From an uncultured Lentisphaeria bacterium (GTDB taxonomy: Bacteria > Verrucomicrobiota > Lentisphaeria > Victivallales > UBA1829), in assembly GCA_949287225.1 (NCBI GenBank), contig CASEFP010000230.1:1-39290 (forward strand): a DNA stretch of 39,290 nucleotides. Reading direction: 5' to 3'. Below are positions 24,360 to 34,800 of the stretch, piece after piece (within the stretch, counting starts at the first letter, position 1; every line of letters begins with the position of its first letter). The notes beneath the pieces were generated by a model, which was not told the DNA's origin, ran no database searches, and saw only the letters and a program-made list of their open reading frames with translations. The translations under genes and the position numbers were made by a program.

Positions 24360-25972
24360 ACGTTCCTCCTGAGTGTGAAATAGCGCAGATCGTCCGGAGA
24401 GGAGAAAACGGTCTTGCATAATTCCAAAACGGCAATCTCCTGCTGGCGGTCATTTTTCAGATTCGCCTCGAAGTATTGGATTTTCTGGCTGTTATACCAG
24501 ATGGTCTGCATGGAGCGAAGTCGCCGCAACTGTGTAAGGGCGTTCTGCATCAGTGCCGGATTATTGTTCCTGACACTTTCCATCAGAGTGTTCTGAAGCA
24601 GGAGATAAGTCCTTGCCCATTCAAACGGAGCCTGTTTTGCCAGGTGTTTTGACACTTCGTCCAGCATGACGGATGTATCGGCTCCACCTCTATAATCGGG
24701 ATTGCCCTCCCAATGTCCCTGCAAATACTGCAGTGAAAACTTCAGGAACGGGGTGTTGGAAATGAAATTCTGTCCGCGGGCCCGTTCTGAGACCGGGGTT
24801 TCCGCCATTCTCAGGTATGCCTGATCTCCGGTGCGGAAAAACAGGATCTCCCCATACCATGATTCGTTGTCCGCCTCTCGACGGTACTCGACACTCAAAC
24901 AGGGCAGCCCGTTTTCGGAGCCGATGAAAAACACATCGGAAATCTGTGCCAGATTCCATCTCTTATTGTCCTGCTGCAAATCGGAAAGCATAGAGGAAAA
25001 CACCTGTTTCCGGTCCTTGTAAAGAAAATCGATGGATTGTTTTTGAATGAAGATAATCCGAAGCGGAACCGAGGCGTCTTTCCCAAAACGGGTGGAGATG
25101 GTGATCCGGCCTTCTTTCTGTTCCACTTCGGTTTTCCCCTTGATGCTGGGATATGCCAGTGAAAACGCTCCCGCCTTGTGCCCGCCGTTGCCGGGATCGG
25201 TGAAGGCGCCGAGTTCCTTGCCGTCCGGTCCGACCGGCCAGCTCAGATTCACTTCTTTGGGCGACGACTTCAGGGAATAAAGCAATACCAGCACGGCAAT
25301 CGCGCCGATGCCTCCGAGAATATATTTGAAAAGTTTCCCCGTGGACCGCTTGCGGTCCGCGTTGCGCAGAAGATTCATTTCCTCCAGACTGGCAAGACGG
25401 GTACGCATCACATCCGTTTTCAGCACTTCCTCTCCATTTCCGAGTGCAGAGGAAGAAGAAGGCACCTGCTCCTGCACCTGCGGCGGCTGTTGTGCCAAAG
25501 GCTTCTCTTCCCCGTTGTTCAGCGGAATCTGTGTTTTGTTCCGGTCATCTGGGGAAGAAATCGTATTTTTGGTGAGCTGCCGCGGCGGAACGGCCGTTTT
25601 ATCCGGATCGTCAGCAGAGGCGGGAGAAGGCGCAGCGGGAATGACGGTTTTCATTTCTCCGGCTTCGGGAATCGGATCATCCTCCTGGATTTTCAAGTGA
25701 AGTTCCACTTTTTTCCCCAGGCAAAGCACATCGCCGTCGTTCATTTTTCTTCTGATATCCAATGGGTTTCCCTGAAAAATGGTTCCGTGGGAACTCAGGT
25801 TTTCTGCAAAAATCCCTTCCGGCGTCACCAGAAGTTTCAGATGTTTTCCGGAAACATCCGGTTCGGAAAGATGAATGTCGGCGGAATGGGAACGCCCTGC
25901 GATGTGTTCGCCCGGAGACAATTCCCCTTCCAGCGTCTTTTCGTGATCGACATATATAAGATATCTTATCAT
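24350..25972 (-). CDS. FHA-domain transmembrane protein
   Basis: A 540-residue protein. The N-terminal FHA domain (residues 1-100) has Gly26-Arg27 and SGKH 41-44; the late Asn-Gly is His-Gly (SSHGTIFQG). A disordered Pro/Ser/Gln-rich linker (100-210) contains three KTxxP repeats (108, 125 and 146). A single transmembrane helix lies at ~214-234, then about 300 residues outside the cytoplasm without a recognised domain, with aromatic strands and a helical end. The ATG at 25972 has GGAG nine bases upstream. It shares topology with the downstream double-FHA protein, and the two may form a complex. Confidence 0.88.
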   Translation of the reverse strand: MIRYLIYVDHEKTLEGELSPGEHIAGRSHSADIHLSEPDVSGKHLKLLVTPEGIFAENLSSHGTIFQGNPLDIRRKMNDGDVLCLGKKVELHLKIQEDDPIPEAGEMKTVIPAAPSPASADDPDKTAVPPRQLTKNTISSPDDRNKTQIPLNNGEEKPLAQQPPQVQEQVPSSSSALGNGEEVLKTDVMRTRLASLEEMNLLRNADRKRSTGKLFKYILGGIGAIAVLVLLYSLKSSPKEVNLSWPVGPDGKELGAFTDPGNGGHKAGAFSLAYPSIKGKTEVEQKEGRITISTRFGKDASVPLRIIFIQKQSIDFLYKDRKQVFSSMLSDLQQDNKRWNLAQISDVFFIGSENGLPCLSVEYRREADNESWYGEILFFRTGDQAYLRMAETPVSERARGQNFISNTPFLKFSLQYLQGHWEGNPDYRGGADTSVMLDEVSKHLAKQAPFEWARTYLLLQNTLMESVRNNNPALMQNALTQLRRLRSMQTIWYNSQKIQYFEANLKNDRQQEIAVLELCKTVFSSPDDLRYFTLRRNVWE

Positions 25973-25984
25973 GCTGATTTCTCC

Positions 25985-26893
25985 TTAAAACATTCCGACC
26001 ATACCGGAGGATTGAACCCGAAGATAGATCGGGACGAAAATAATGATAAATACCGAAGGCATGATGAACAAAGCCATCGGAATCATCATGAGCGAAGGCG
26101 CGCGCTGAGCCTTGCGCTCCGCCGCCGCGACACGGACGCGCCTCATTTCCTCCGCGTTAATCCGCAACGTGTCCGTGATGGATGCGCCCATTTCAGTTCC
26201 CTGGATCACCGCATTGACCATGCTTCGGAATTCGTCGATGCAAAGCCGATCCGCCATGGCCTTCAGTGCATCGTTCCGGTTGTTGCCGAGTTCCAGCATC
26301 TTCAACGTGATGCCGAATTCCTGTGTCAAAGGACAGATTTCCGAATGCTCCACATAGTAGCGGACTGCTGCGGAAAAATCCAGCCCCGCTGTCATGGCCG
26401 ATGAAATCAGGTCGATGGAAAACGGCAGGGCGCGGCGGATGGAATTCTGCCTTTCCTGTGCGAGATTTTGAATTTGCACAATCGGAATCAGCCAGCCGAT
26501 GAATCCGGCAATGAAAATTGCCGTAACAACATACATGATGTCCATTTCTAGAAGCAGCATGAATACGATCCCGCATACGGCGAACAACACGGCCCAGAGA
26601 AGCTGAGCGCAAAAGACATCCGACGAATCGAGCGGCAAGGCCGCCAGCTTCAGGTCATTGGCAATGGCTTCACTTTTATTCCGGAAGAGTTGTTTCATGC
26701 CCGAACCGAGCGTATCCTTCAGGATCTTGATCTCATTGTAAAATCCGCGGAAGGTGAACGGCAGACGCGGATCGGAATAAGCGCCGGCAGTCTGATTCTT
26801 TGCGGAGAAATAAAATTTCAGTCCGATCACCAGCAGAAACGCGGAAAGAAAGCTCAGCAGCCGCGCCAACAGCATATATACTTGTTCATCCAT
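25985..26893 (-). CDS. tadC: Tad pilus inner-membrane platform protein TadC
   Basis: A 302-residue membrane protein from the ATG at 26893 (AGGGA upstream). It has an N-terminal helix (residues ~5-28), a pair of helices in the middle (around WAVLFAVCGIVFMLLL and VTAIFIAGFIGWLIPI) and a C-terminal one, with a T2SS-F cytoplasmic domain (SIDLISSAMTAGLDFSAAVRY, then GTEMGASITDTLRINAEEMR). The motif order fits TadC, the partner of TadB in the platform that the ATPase turns. It follows tadB by 22 bases. Confidence 0.88.
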   Translation of the reverse strand: MDEQVYMLLARLLSFLSAFLLVIGLKFYFSAKNQTAGAYSDPRLPFTFRGFYNEIKILKDTLGSGMKQLFRNKSEAIANDLKLAALPLDSSDVFCAQLLWAVLFAVCGIVFMLLLEMDIMYVVTAIFIAGFIGWLIPIVQIQNLAQERQNSIRRALPFSIDLISSAMTAGLDFSAAVRYYVEHSEICPLTQEFGITLKMLELGNNRNDALKAMADRLCIDEFRSMVNAVIQGTEMGASITDTLRINAEEMRRVRVAAAERKAQRAPSLMMIPMALFIMPSVFIIIFVPIYLRVQSSGMVGMF

Positions 26894-26915
26894 GATCCCT
26901 GCCTTCTTTCCTGTT

Positions 26916-27782
26916 TTATATTTCGACGGTGACAATTTTTTTGATGAAAAGATATCCGATGGTTTCCAGAATCAGAACCACGATGATCGCCGCCCATCCG
27001 AGCACAGTGGTGACCAGCGGCTGCATCAGCTGGCGGTCCAGCAAATAAAGAATGACGAACGCCATCAGAGGAGCACAGGCCATGATGATGGATTCAAACT
27101 TGCCCTGTGCAGTCAGAGTGTTGATCTTGTCCTCCATGATGGAACGCTGGCGGATTGTGTCGATGATTTTGTCCAGGATGTCTGAAAGGCTTCCTCCGGT
27201 CTGCTGGGAGATGCCGACCGCAGTGACGAAAAGTTTCAAATTGTCATCAGGCATCCGTTTTTCCAGCCGCACGAGAGCCTCGGTCAAATCTATGCCGAGA
27301 CGATATTCGTAAAGCGTCATGGAAATTTCCTCCTGCATGACCCCGCCGATATCGCGCCCTACGACTTCCAGGGCCTGCGGAAGCGCCACGCCGGAACGCA
27401 TTCCGTTGTTCAAACCGAGTACCACATCCAGCAATTTGCTCTGGAACTCAAGGTTGCGCTTTTTCACCTTGTTCCTATAATACAGAAGCGGAAGCACATA
27501 CGCGGCTCCGGCCGCCAGCGCTATGAGAACGGGGACCGCCCACGCGGAAACCCCCGCCACCAGAAGAAGACAGAGCATAATCAATGCACCGACGGTTGCA
27601 AAACAGATTTGAATTTTCCGGAGTTTCGGTTTGGATATGAAATATTCCAGCTGCGTTCTTCCATCCCATCCGCCGGAACGCTCCGCGCCGCTGTGGTCCA
27701 GATCGGAAAACAGCGTGCGGCAGAGAATGTAACAGATGGCGGACACAGAGCAAAACACCATGAGAAGAACGAACCAGTGCAT
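26916..27782 (-). CDS. tadB: Tad pilus inner-membrane platform protein TadB
   Basis: A 288-residue membrane protein with an N-terminal helix, two helices at ~60-105 and a C-terminal pair. The T2SS-F domain contains GLNNGMRSGVALPQALEVV and GISQQTGGSLSDILDKI, typical of TadB. AAGGAG lies nine bases before the ATG at 27782. It sits between the FHA-CpaF ATPase and TadC, the classic cpaF-tadB-tadC order. Confidence 0.9.
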   Translation of the reverse strand: MHWFVLLMVFCSVSAICYILCRTLFSDLDHSGAERSGGWDGRTQLEYFISKPKLRKIQICFATVGALIMLCLLLVAGVSAWAVPVLIALAAGAAYVLPLLYYRNKVKKRNLEFQSKLLDVVLGLNNGMRSGVALPQALEVVGRDIGGVMQEEISMTLYEYRLGIDLTEALVRLEKRMPDDNLKLFVTAVGISQQTGGSLSDILDKIIDTIRQRSIMEDKINTLTAQGKFESIIMACAPLMAFVILYLLDRQLMQPLVTTVLGWAAIIVVLILETIGYLFIKKIVTVEI

Positions 27783-27797
27783 ACGATGAACTCCTTC

Positions 27798-29456
27798 TTA
27801 TGATCGGGGCACAAACACGGACATATCCAGCTTCAGATCGCCTTTCAGACGAAGTCTTTCCACAAAGGCCGGAATATTTCCCGTGGGATAATATTCCCCG
27901 ACGATTTTCCCGTTTTCATCATATCCGGTCTGTTTGAAAACGAAGATATCATGCATCAGCACAATGTCCTTTTCCCGTCCTGTGATCTCGGAAATCTGCA
28001 CGATTTTGCGTGAGCCGTCCGGCAGACGGTTCTGCTGAATAATCAGATTGACGGCGGAGGCGATCTGTTCGCGGATGGCGGTGATGGGAAAATCGATACC
28101 GGACATGAGCACCATGTTTTCCAGGCGTGAAATCGCGTCGCGGGGGGTGTTGGCGTGGCAGGTGGTGAGTGAACCGTCGTGCCCCGTGTTCATTGCCTGA
28201 AGCATGTCCATGGCTTCCGCTCCGCGGCATTCCCCGACGATGATACGGTCTGGACGCATACGCAAGGCATTGATGACCAGATCCCTGATCTGGATTCTCC
28301 CTTTCCCTTCAATATTCGCCGGACGCGATTCCAACGACACCAGATTGCGGTGGGAAAGTTTCAGTTCTGCGGAGTCTTCAATGGTAATGACACGTTCATC
28401 GGCCGGGATATATTGGGAAAGGACGTTGAGCAACGTTGTTTTGCCCGATCCGGTTCCGCCGGAAACGAGGATGTTCTGAGCGGCGCGCACCGCCTCCCGC
28501 AGAAACAGGTCAATGCCGGGAGTCATGCTTCCGAAGGCGATCAGGTCTTCGGAGGTCAACTTCTTTTTCGCAAACTTGCGGATCGTCACAGCCGCGCCGC
28601 GGAGTGAAAGAGGAGAAATGATCGCATTGACACGGGAACCGTCCGGAAGACGGGCATCCACCATGGGGCTGGCTTCGTCAATGTGGCGTCCGAGAGGCTC
28701 GACGATGCGCTGAATGATCGTATGAAGATGCTTGTCGTTGAAAAACCGTGCTCCGGTTTCGTAAATGCGCCCGCGGCTTTCCACAAAAATCAGATCCGGA
28801 CCGTTGACCATGATTTCATCCACCTTGTCGGAACGCAGCAAAGGGGAAATCGGGCCGTATCCGGTGAGTTCGTCCAGCAGAGACTCCCGCAGTTTTTCCA
28901 GCGGAATGGTGTGCGGCAATTCGTGGCGCAGTTCTTTGAGTGACAGGTCAAGCGCGGCAAGGAGTTTTTCGCGCATTTCGTCATTCGCGATCTGCTTGGT
29001 CGCTATTTCCTGAAGATTCAATTTCCCAAGCACATAATTGTGAATCCGGGTTTTGAGGGCCATCAGTTCGTCCGTGTAGAGGACGTTGGTGTCATCAAAA
29101 TCGAAAGTGCGGGAGACGTTTTTGTCTCCCTCATCCCGGGATTGCTTCAGTGGCGCGGAAACGGCCGATTTCACCAATCGGAGCTGAAACGGGCCGATGA
29201 AAACGGAATCACTCAGGGCAAATTCCGTGGCCGAGGTGATCGGTCCGTTTTGATTTCTGGTTCCGATTCCGCTGCCGAGATCGGAGATGAAGAATGTTTC
29301 CGGCCCGCCGAAGAGTTTCGCGTGTTTCCTGGACACGGAACTTTCCGGAAGGCGGATATCGCAGTTGTCGGAACGTCCGATCAGCCATTCGCCCTCTTTC
29401 TCTCCAAGGTCGATATGGCGGGCCGTCCCGTTTGCTTCTGTGATTTGCAGAAACAT
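27798..29456 (-). CDS. cpaF: FHA-CpaF fusion secretion ATPase
   Basis: A 552-residue protein that joins a phosphothreonine-reading FHA domain to a complete CpaF/TadA ATPase. FHA (residues ~1-95): Gly27-Arg28, SRKH 42-45; the Asn-Gly pair is Ile-Gly. ATPase (~140-552): helical N-domain, MVNGPDLIFVE, Walker A GGTGSGKT (333-340), TIEDSAELKL, RPDRIIVGECRG, and GHDGSLTTCHAN. It would drive Flp pilus assembly and could be controlled directly by a phosphorylated partner. The start at 29456 has GAGG 7 bases upstream. It is placed directly before tadB, like the standard motor gene, so it is likely the main motor and the shorter CpaF the accessory one. Confidence 0.93.
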   Translation of the reverse strand: MFLQITEANGTARHIDLGEKEGEWLIGRSDNCDIRLPESSVSRKHAKLFGGPETFFISDLGSGIGTRNQNGPITSATEFALSDSVFIGPFQLRLVKSAVSAPLKQSRDEGDKNVSRTFDFDDTNVLYTDELMALKTRIHNYVLGKLNLQEIATKQIANDEMREKLLAALDLSLKELRHELPHTIPLEKLRESLLDELTGYGPISPLLRSDKVDEIMVNGPDLIFVESRGRIYETGARFFNDKHLHTIIQRIVEPLGRHIDEASPMVDARLPDGSRVNAIISPLSLRGAAVTIRKFAKKKLTSEDLIAFGSMTPGIDLFLREAVRAAQNILVSGGTGSGKTTLLNVLSQYIPADERVITIEDSAELKLSHRNLVSLESRPANIEGKGRIQIRDLVINALRMRPDRIIVGECRGAEAMDMLQAMNTGHDGSLTTCHANTPRDAISRLENMVLMSGIDFPITAIREQIASAVNLIIQQNRLPDGSRKIVQISEITGREKDIVLMHDIFVFKQTGYDENGKIVGEYYPTGNIPAFVERLRLKGDLKLDMSVFVPRS

Positions 29457-29488
29457 TCCTTCACCTCATTTCCATATATTTTAGAATA

Positions 29489-31000
29489 TCAGAACCAGCG
29501 TTCCCAGAAGCTTTTTTTCTCATCGGCTTCCTGAGCGCGCTGCTGGTTGGTTTTGCCGGATTCATCCAGGGTGTCCGCGGTTTCGGCGGAAGGAGGCATC
29601 TTCAGCGGAGGCGTCCTGCCTGCAACCTGAGGATAGACCAGAAGCAGGACCTGATTATCGTTGAAGGAATCGGTTCTTTCCGCGCAGATCCAGTTCAAGA
29701 CCGGCACCTTGCGGAGGAAGGGAATGCCGGAGGGGCCGGAACTTTCTTCAATCATGTCCTTCATGCCGCCCAGCGCCACGGTTTCGCCGAGCTTGGCGAC
29801 GATGGTTGTGGAAACCTTGGTCTGTTTGAGATCGTAGTCGTTGTTTTCCTGAAGTGCGGGAGTGCTGATTTCAAGCTGCATGTCAAGTTTGACGCTGTCA
29901 TTGCCAATCAAACCGCCTTTGACGCGCATGATAAAACCATAGGGCACGTCATTGAGCGTTCCCGTTCCGCCGGATCCTCCGTAAACACGGACTTTCAGCG
30001 TGCCGCCTTCATGCAAGACCTTGTACTCGTTGGATTCATTGCTCATGAAGCTCAGGTGCCCGGCACGATGGAAACGTTTGCAGCCGCTTTCCGCCATCAG
30101 GTTCAGAATGGTGCTGACATCGGCTCCGAGATTGTAACTCTGATTGGTTCCGCCTTCAAAAATGGTGGAGAAGTTGAAGCCTTGCGCAATGTTCACTCCG
30201 CCTTTCAGCAGATTCGCTCCGATCGCGCTGGTATCGGCCTTTTTGACACCGACAAACACCACGCCGACATCCAGAAGAGTCGGCTTAATGACAACTTTAT
30301 TGATGAATTTGACTGGTTTGCTTCTGTCTTTGCCGTCAAAGGAAATCCAGTCCTGTGTGGAAATAAGCTGCTGGATGGTGGTCATATCTTCCTGGCAATA
30401 AACGGAACCGCGCAGAATCAATGTATCCTTTTCGTTTTGCAGGGACAAAGTGCCCGGGGAAAGGTCGGTAATATCCTGAACCACTTTGAAGCCGGATTTT
30501 TCAAACAGTTTTTTCAGTGAAAGCATGATTTCCGGCGCCGGACGGAACATTGTCAGATTGACGACGTTGCCGCCATAGCCGGGAAGCACCTTCAAGAGCG
30601 TTTCCCACCCTTCGATGCTGGAAACCTCGCCTTTCAATACGACTTTATTGCCGTTAATGCTGATTTCCACTTCCGGGACGCTGTCCAGGTCCTTCCGCAG
30701 TGCGTTGAAAACTTCGCGCACATTGTCATTGACCGTCACAGTGTAAAGTTTTGCGATCGTCCCTGCAGTGATGTGCAGATCCGATTTCCCGACAGCCAGA
30801 CCGGTTACGCGGATCTGGTCATTCGCTATCGGTTCGGCGGAGATGATCCCGCGGTCTGTGATATTGATGTCGGTCGCCCGGAAGCCCGGGCTCAGAATGA
30901 CAATTCCTTTCAGCGGGACAAAGACTTTTTCACTGTCCGCGGCCATGGCTCCAACGGCCACCCCCGCCAATGCGATCAGAGCGATAATTTTCTTTAACAT
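29489..31000 (-). CDS. cpaC: Tad secretin CpaC/RcpA
   Basis: The outer-membrane channel for the pilus. The 503-residue protein has a signal peptide ending AMA, an N-terminal pilus-secretin domain and a BON/N1-like region (SINGNKVVLKGEVSS...). The C-terminal secretin core includes GETVALGGMKDMIEESSGPSGIPFLRKVPVLNWICA in shorter motifs, notably VALGG and GIPFLRKVPVL, which end the beta-barrel gate. The tail is charged (EADEKKSFWERWF). Normal length. It follows cpaB by 21 bases, as in other Tad operons; AAGGAG precedes the ATG. Confidence 0.93.
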   Translation of the reverse strand: MLKKIIALIALAGVAVGAMAADSEKVFVPLKGIVILSPGFRATDINITDRGIISAEPIANDQIRVTGLAVGKSDLHITAGTIAKLYTVTVNDNVREVFNALRKDLDSVPEVEISINGNKVVLKGEVSSIEGWETLLKVLPGYGGNVVNLTMFRPAPEIMLSLKKLFEKSGFKVVQDITDLSPGTLSLQNEKDTLILRGSVYCQEDMTTIQQLISTQDWISFDGKDRSKPVKFINKVVIKPTLLDVGVVFVGVKKADTSAIGANLLKGGVNIAQGFNFSTIFEGGTNQSYNLGADVSTILNLMAESGCKRFHRAGHLSFMSNESNEYKVLHEGGTLKVRVYGGSGGTGTLNDVPYGFIMRVKGGLIGNDSVKLDMQLEISTPALQENNDYDLKQTKVSTTIVAKLGETVALGGMKDMIEESSGPSGIPFLRKVPVLNWICAERTDSFNDNQVLLLVYPQVAGRTPPLKMPPSAETADTLDESGKTNQQRAQEADEKKSFWERWF

Positions 31001-31021
31001 GGCGAACTCCTTATGGTTGAT

Positions 31022-31771
31022 TTATTTTTTTGGCGTTTGGGGAATATTGACAACTTCAAGGTCATTAACCATCGAACTGAACGTTTCCGGTGTCACCATT
31101 CCGGCATCCATCCGGTTCAGGGCGGTCGGATCGTTGCTCCTGCGCAGCACGGGAGTCAGTTCCGCAATCCGCGAAGCGGCGATCAGCGCCTGCGCCTGCT
31201 GCGGAGGAAGAAGAACGATAATAACCCCGTCCATGTTCTGGTCCCGCTTGCCGGACGGAATTTCCAGCACCCGGACTTTTGGGAACAGCACCATGGTCAC
31301 ATCTTTTTTGCCGGGAGGCACTCCGGCTCCGCCTTTGAAGTCGAGCTTGAATGTGCCTATAATCGCCACCTCGTCTCCGCTCTGCAGAAGCGATGCCATG
31401 GCCTTGTCCGCAATCTGGATGGCGACCGCCCATTCTCCTTCGCCGACCACATTGCTCATTCCCTGGGAAAGTCCCACATCCTGAATGAAAATGTAGTTGC
31501 CTTTCTGCACCGACTGTTTCAGACGCTGCCCGACAATCATGGACGATCGGTTCCATTTTATGGCCTGTGCCGGGACGGCGGATATCGGCACCTCCTTCGG
31601 CATGAAGAAACCCTCCGCGATAATCTCTCCGGCAGAAAGATCGCGGGTTGCCGCCACAATTTTCACTGTTTCCTCCACTTTGGCCGTGTTGGTGGAGATG
31701 ATCTTGCTTACGGCGAACACCGCTGCCAGCCCCAGCAGCACAGCAAGAATCAGGGGAATGGAATTTTTCAT
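31022..31771 (-). CDS. cpaB: Flp pilus assembly protein CpaB/RcpC
   Basis: A 249-residue protein with an N-terminal transmembrane/signal helix (PLILAVLLGLAAVFAV) and a SAF domain (VKIVAATRDLSAGEII through PISAVPAQAI), followed by the RcpC/CpaB beta-rich domain (VAIQIADKAMASLLQSGDEVAIIGTF). It is a periplasmic assembly protein thought to assist the secretin. It lies between the kinase gene (43 bases upstream) and cpaC. AAGGAA precedes the ATG. Confidence 0.9.
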   Translation of the reverse strand: MKNSIPLILAVLLGLAAVFAVSKIISTNTAKVEETVKIVAATRDLSAGEIIAEGFFMPKEVPISAVPAQAIKWNRSSMIVGQRLKQSVQKGNYIFIQDVGLSQGMSNVVGEGEWAVAIQIADKAMASLLQSGDEVAIIGTFKLDFKGGAGVPPGKKDVTMVLFPKVRVLEIPSGKRDQNMDGVIIVLLPPQQAQALIAASRIAELTPVLRRSNDPTALNRMDAGMVTPETFSSMVNDLEVVNIPQTPKK

Positions 31772-31814
31772 GTTCCGTTGTTCCTTATGTTACATGGTTT
31801 TATTTTCATTCCAA

Positions 31815-34800
31815 TCAATCCAGCGCTTTCCTCCGGCGCCTGGCCTTGTCGTTTCCCTGTTCCGCGGATTTCCCATACCAGTACTTCGCCTTGCCGACAT
31901 TGATCGGCACTCCGATTCCGTTTTCATAACTGTATCCGAGCTGATACTGCGCATCGGGATGTCCGGCTTGCGCGGCGGCTGTGAAGAACTCAATCATTCT
32001 CGTGTAATCCACCGGCTCGTTTCCGTCTCCGTCCTTGTATGCCATTCCGATCCGGAACAGGGCATCCGGATTTTTCTGATCCGCGGATTTTTTGTACCAT
32101 TCTATGGCCTTCCTGATGTCACGGTCCAGGCCGCCGCGTCCTTTTTCATAAAACAAGCCCACCTGATATTGAGCTTGCGGATGATTCAACGGCGGGTCCG
32201 CCGCGATCCGATAGCAGGAGAGGGCATCCGTGTCACTGGCGAACCAGCGGCCCTTCCCCTGTTCATTCATCTGCCCGAGTCGGAACATGGCTTCAGGATG
32301 CCCTTTTTCGGCGGCAGCCTTCAGTTTTTCCACGGCGTCCTTGTTGTCGCCGTCTTCTATCAGTTTTTCCGCTTCGGCGAATTCAGCTTCTCCGGGGACG
32401 GCGGCCTGCTGTTTCTGCTCAAGAACGATTTTATAGATGGATTCCGGCTGCAGTTCCGGAATGGGAATGCTGGATTCCGTCCCGCCGGAGATTCTCCATC
32501 TCAAGTTATAGGTCTTGAAAGGTGGGAGGGTGATATTCTTCTTCAGCGGCTCCCATATCCCGAATAGATTAATGGATATCTTTTCGTTGATTTTCGTTGT
32601 GATTTCCAGAGAGGCGTCTTTTTCCGAAAGATATATTTCAGTCGTGCATTTCGCCTGGTCCGGGGCGATTTTCAAAGACTGAACCGTCGGGCGGATTCCC
32701 TTCCCCTGCAGCGACAGCGTATGATTCATCCGGGTCACTTCCATTTCATACGGGAATTTTGTGATCTTCTTCCATTCGCCGTCATCAATGCGGAGTTCCA
32801 CAGCATGGTCCGTCAGGAATTCCAGCAGCTTGGCACTACCATAAACCTTCACGGTGCAGGCGCATACGTCATGTAAAAGATCTATCTTGACACAGGTGAT
32901 CGTCCGGCTGTCCGAAACCGGAAACGCTCTTTCAAGCGACTTGAAACCCGGGGCTGACACGGAAAGCCTGTATTGGCCAGCAGGAACACTGAATTGAACT
33001 TTCCCGTTGACCGGGACACGCTGCGAGGCCAGTTCACGGCCAGCTTCATTCGTCAGGACTGTTCGGGCTCCAACCGGAGTGATTTCTGCAAAAACTGTGA
33101 TTTTTTTCACTTCGGGCGGTTGCATATTTGGCGTTTTCGATACAGGTGGGCGGGATGATCGTTCGGCTTCCGCACGTCGGCGCTCTTCCGCCCGTTTGCG
33201 TTCGGCTTCCGCACGTCGGCGCTCTTCCGCCCGTTTGCGTTCGGCTTCGAGCTCGCGGCGCTCCTGCTCCAGCTGACGCTGTTCTTCCTCCAGTTTACGC
33301 TTTTCCTCTGCCAATCGCGCGCTGTCATGTGCGGAGGGCGGCGCCTCCGTTTCCGACTCCTCAGGCACGGGAAGAGGCGTTTCCGCTTCTTTTGGAACAG
33401 GGGTGTCAGCGGTCTCAGGCTCAGCAGCAGGCGCCGCCTGCTGGGCGGATGTGATGATGTCGGGAGCCGATTCCCCGGAAAGCGGTATATCGGAAGGAAA
33501 CACCTCCTCCGATGAAGATGAATTGTCGGAAACAAAGGGGGAGTCATGCAGTGTCTGTGAGGGGAGCGGGGCATCCGGAATGGGCGGTGGAGCGGTCAGC
33601 AAGAAAGTGATCGGCAGTCCGATCAATACAAGAGTCACCAGCGAGAGAACTCCGTAAAAAATCCGGATATCCCGGTGCATGGCATCGATCATGCGGGCGC
33701 AAAATTCGATTCTACACAGAGAGGTTTCCAATTGCAGCAGCACATGACGCATCAGCCAGGTCGAGACGGGATTGCCCCTGGTCGGAGTCAATGAAACAGG
33801 AGTGTAATTCCCGGCTCCGGATTGTTCCAGAAGTTCCCGGATGCTTTTCTGAGAGTCAAAATCGGGGGGGAGAATATTCAGCGCACGGATTTCCTTCAGC
33901 AATTCTTCCGCGCTGTGCTGACGCTGTTTTGCCTGTTTCGAGAGCATTTTCATGACCAGACGCGCTGTCTGCGGAGAGATGGAGTCCACCAGAGCTCGGG
34001 GATCCGGAACAGGAGCGGAAACTAATTTTGTCAGAATATCATAGGTGCTTTTCCCGGGATACGGGATTTCTCCGGTAAGCATTTCATATAATGTCGCGCC
34101 CAGACTGTAAATGTCGGCGCGGACATCCACCGAATGGGCGTCCTGCGCCTGTTCCGGAGCGAGATAGGCGGGAGTGCCCATCATGATATGGGATTTGGTC
34201 AGCTGAAGATTTTCTTCCGTATTTTTGGCGATACCGAGGTCGGCAAGTTTGACTTCGCCGCGCCGGGTCAGCATTACGTTGTCCGGTTTGATGTCGCGGT
34301 GGACGATCTTCTGCTCGGCGGCGGCCTTCAGCGCTTCCGCCACCGCTTCGGCGATGATGATAGCGTGTATTTCACTGAGATGAGGGATGCTGTGAAGCAC
34401 GTTGCGGACGGTTCCCCCGTCCACATATTCCATAATGATATAGCAAAGTCCGCTGTCGGATTCGTCTACGACGTCCAGCACATTGACGATGTTCGGATGG
34501 CTGATCGAACACGCCATCTTCGCTTCCTGAATAAAACGTTTGACAAATTCTCCGCCGCGTCCGTAAAGTTCGCCGGAAAGCACTTTTGCCGCCCGGAAAA
34601 CCCCAAGCGTTTCATGCCGTACCAGATAGACGCTGCCCATGCCTCCCTGACCAAGTTTCCTGACGATGGTGTAACGGTCGATCCGGTCGCCCGGCTGCAA
34701 ATCGTCCCCGATGTTTTTCTCTCCCGCTTCCGCAGGATTTTCCTGAATCATGGTAACGTCGGTCCGATGAGGATTGTCAGGAGTGTTGGCCACCATGGTC

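Noticed and set aside
33161-33248. Possible CRISPR-like or minisatellite array
   Set aside because: Only two adjacent 39-bp units with no spacers; it is an in-frame coiled-coil repeat of the kinase.
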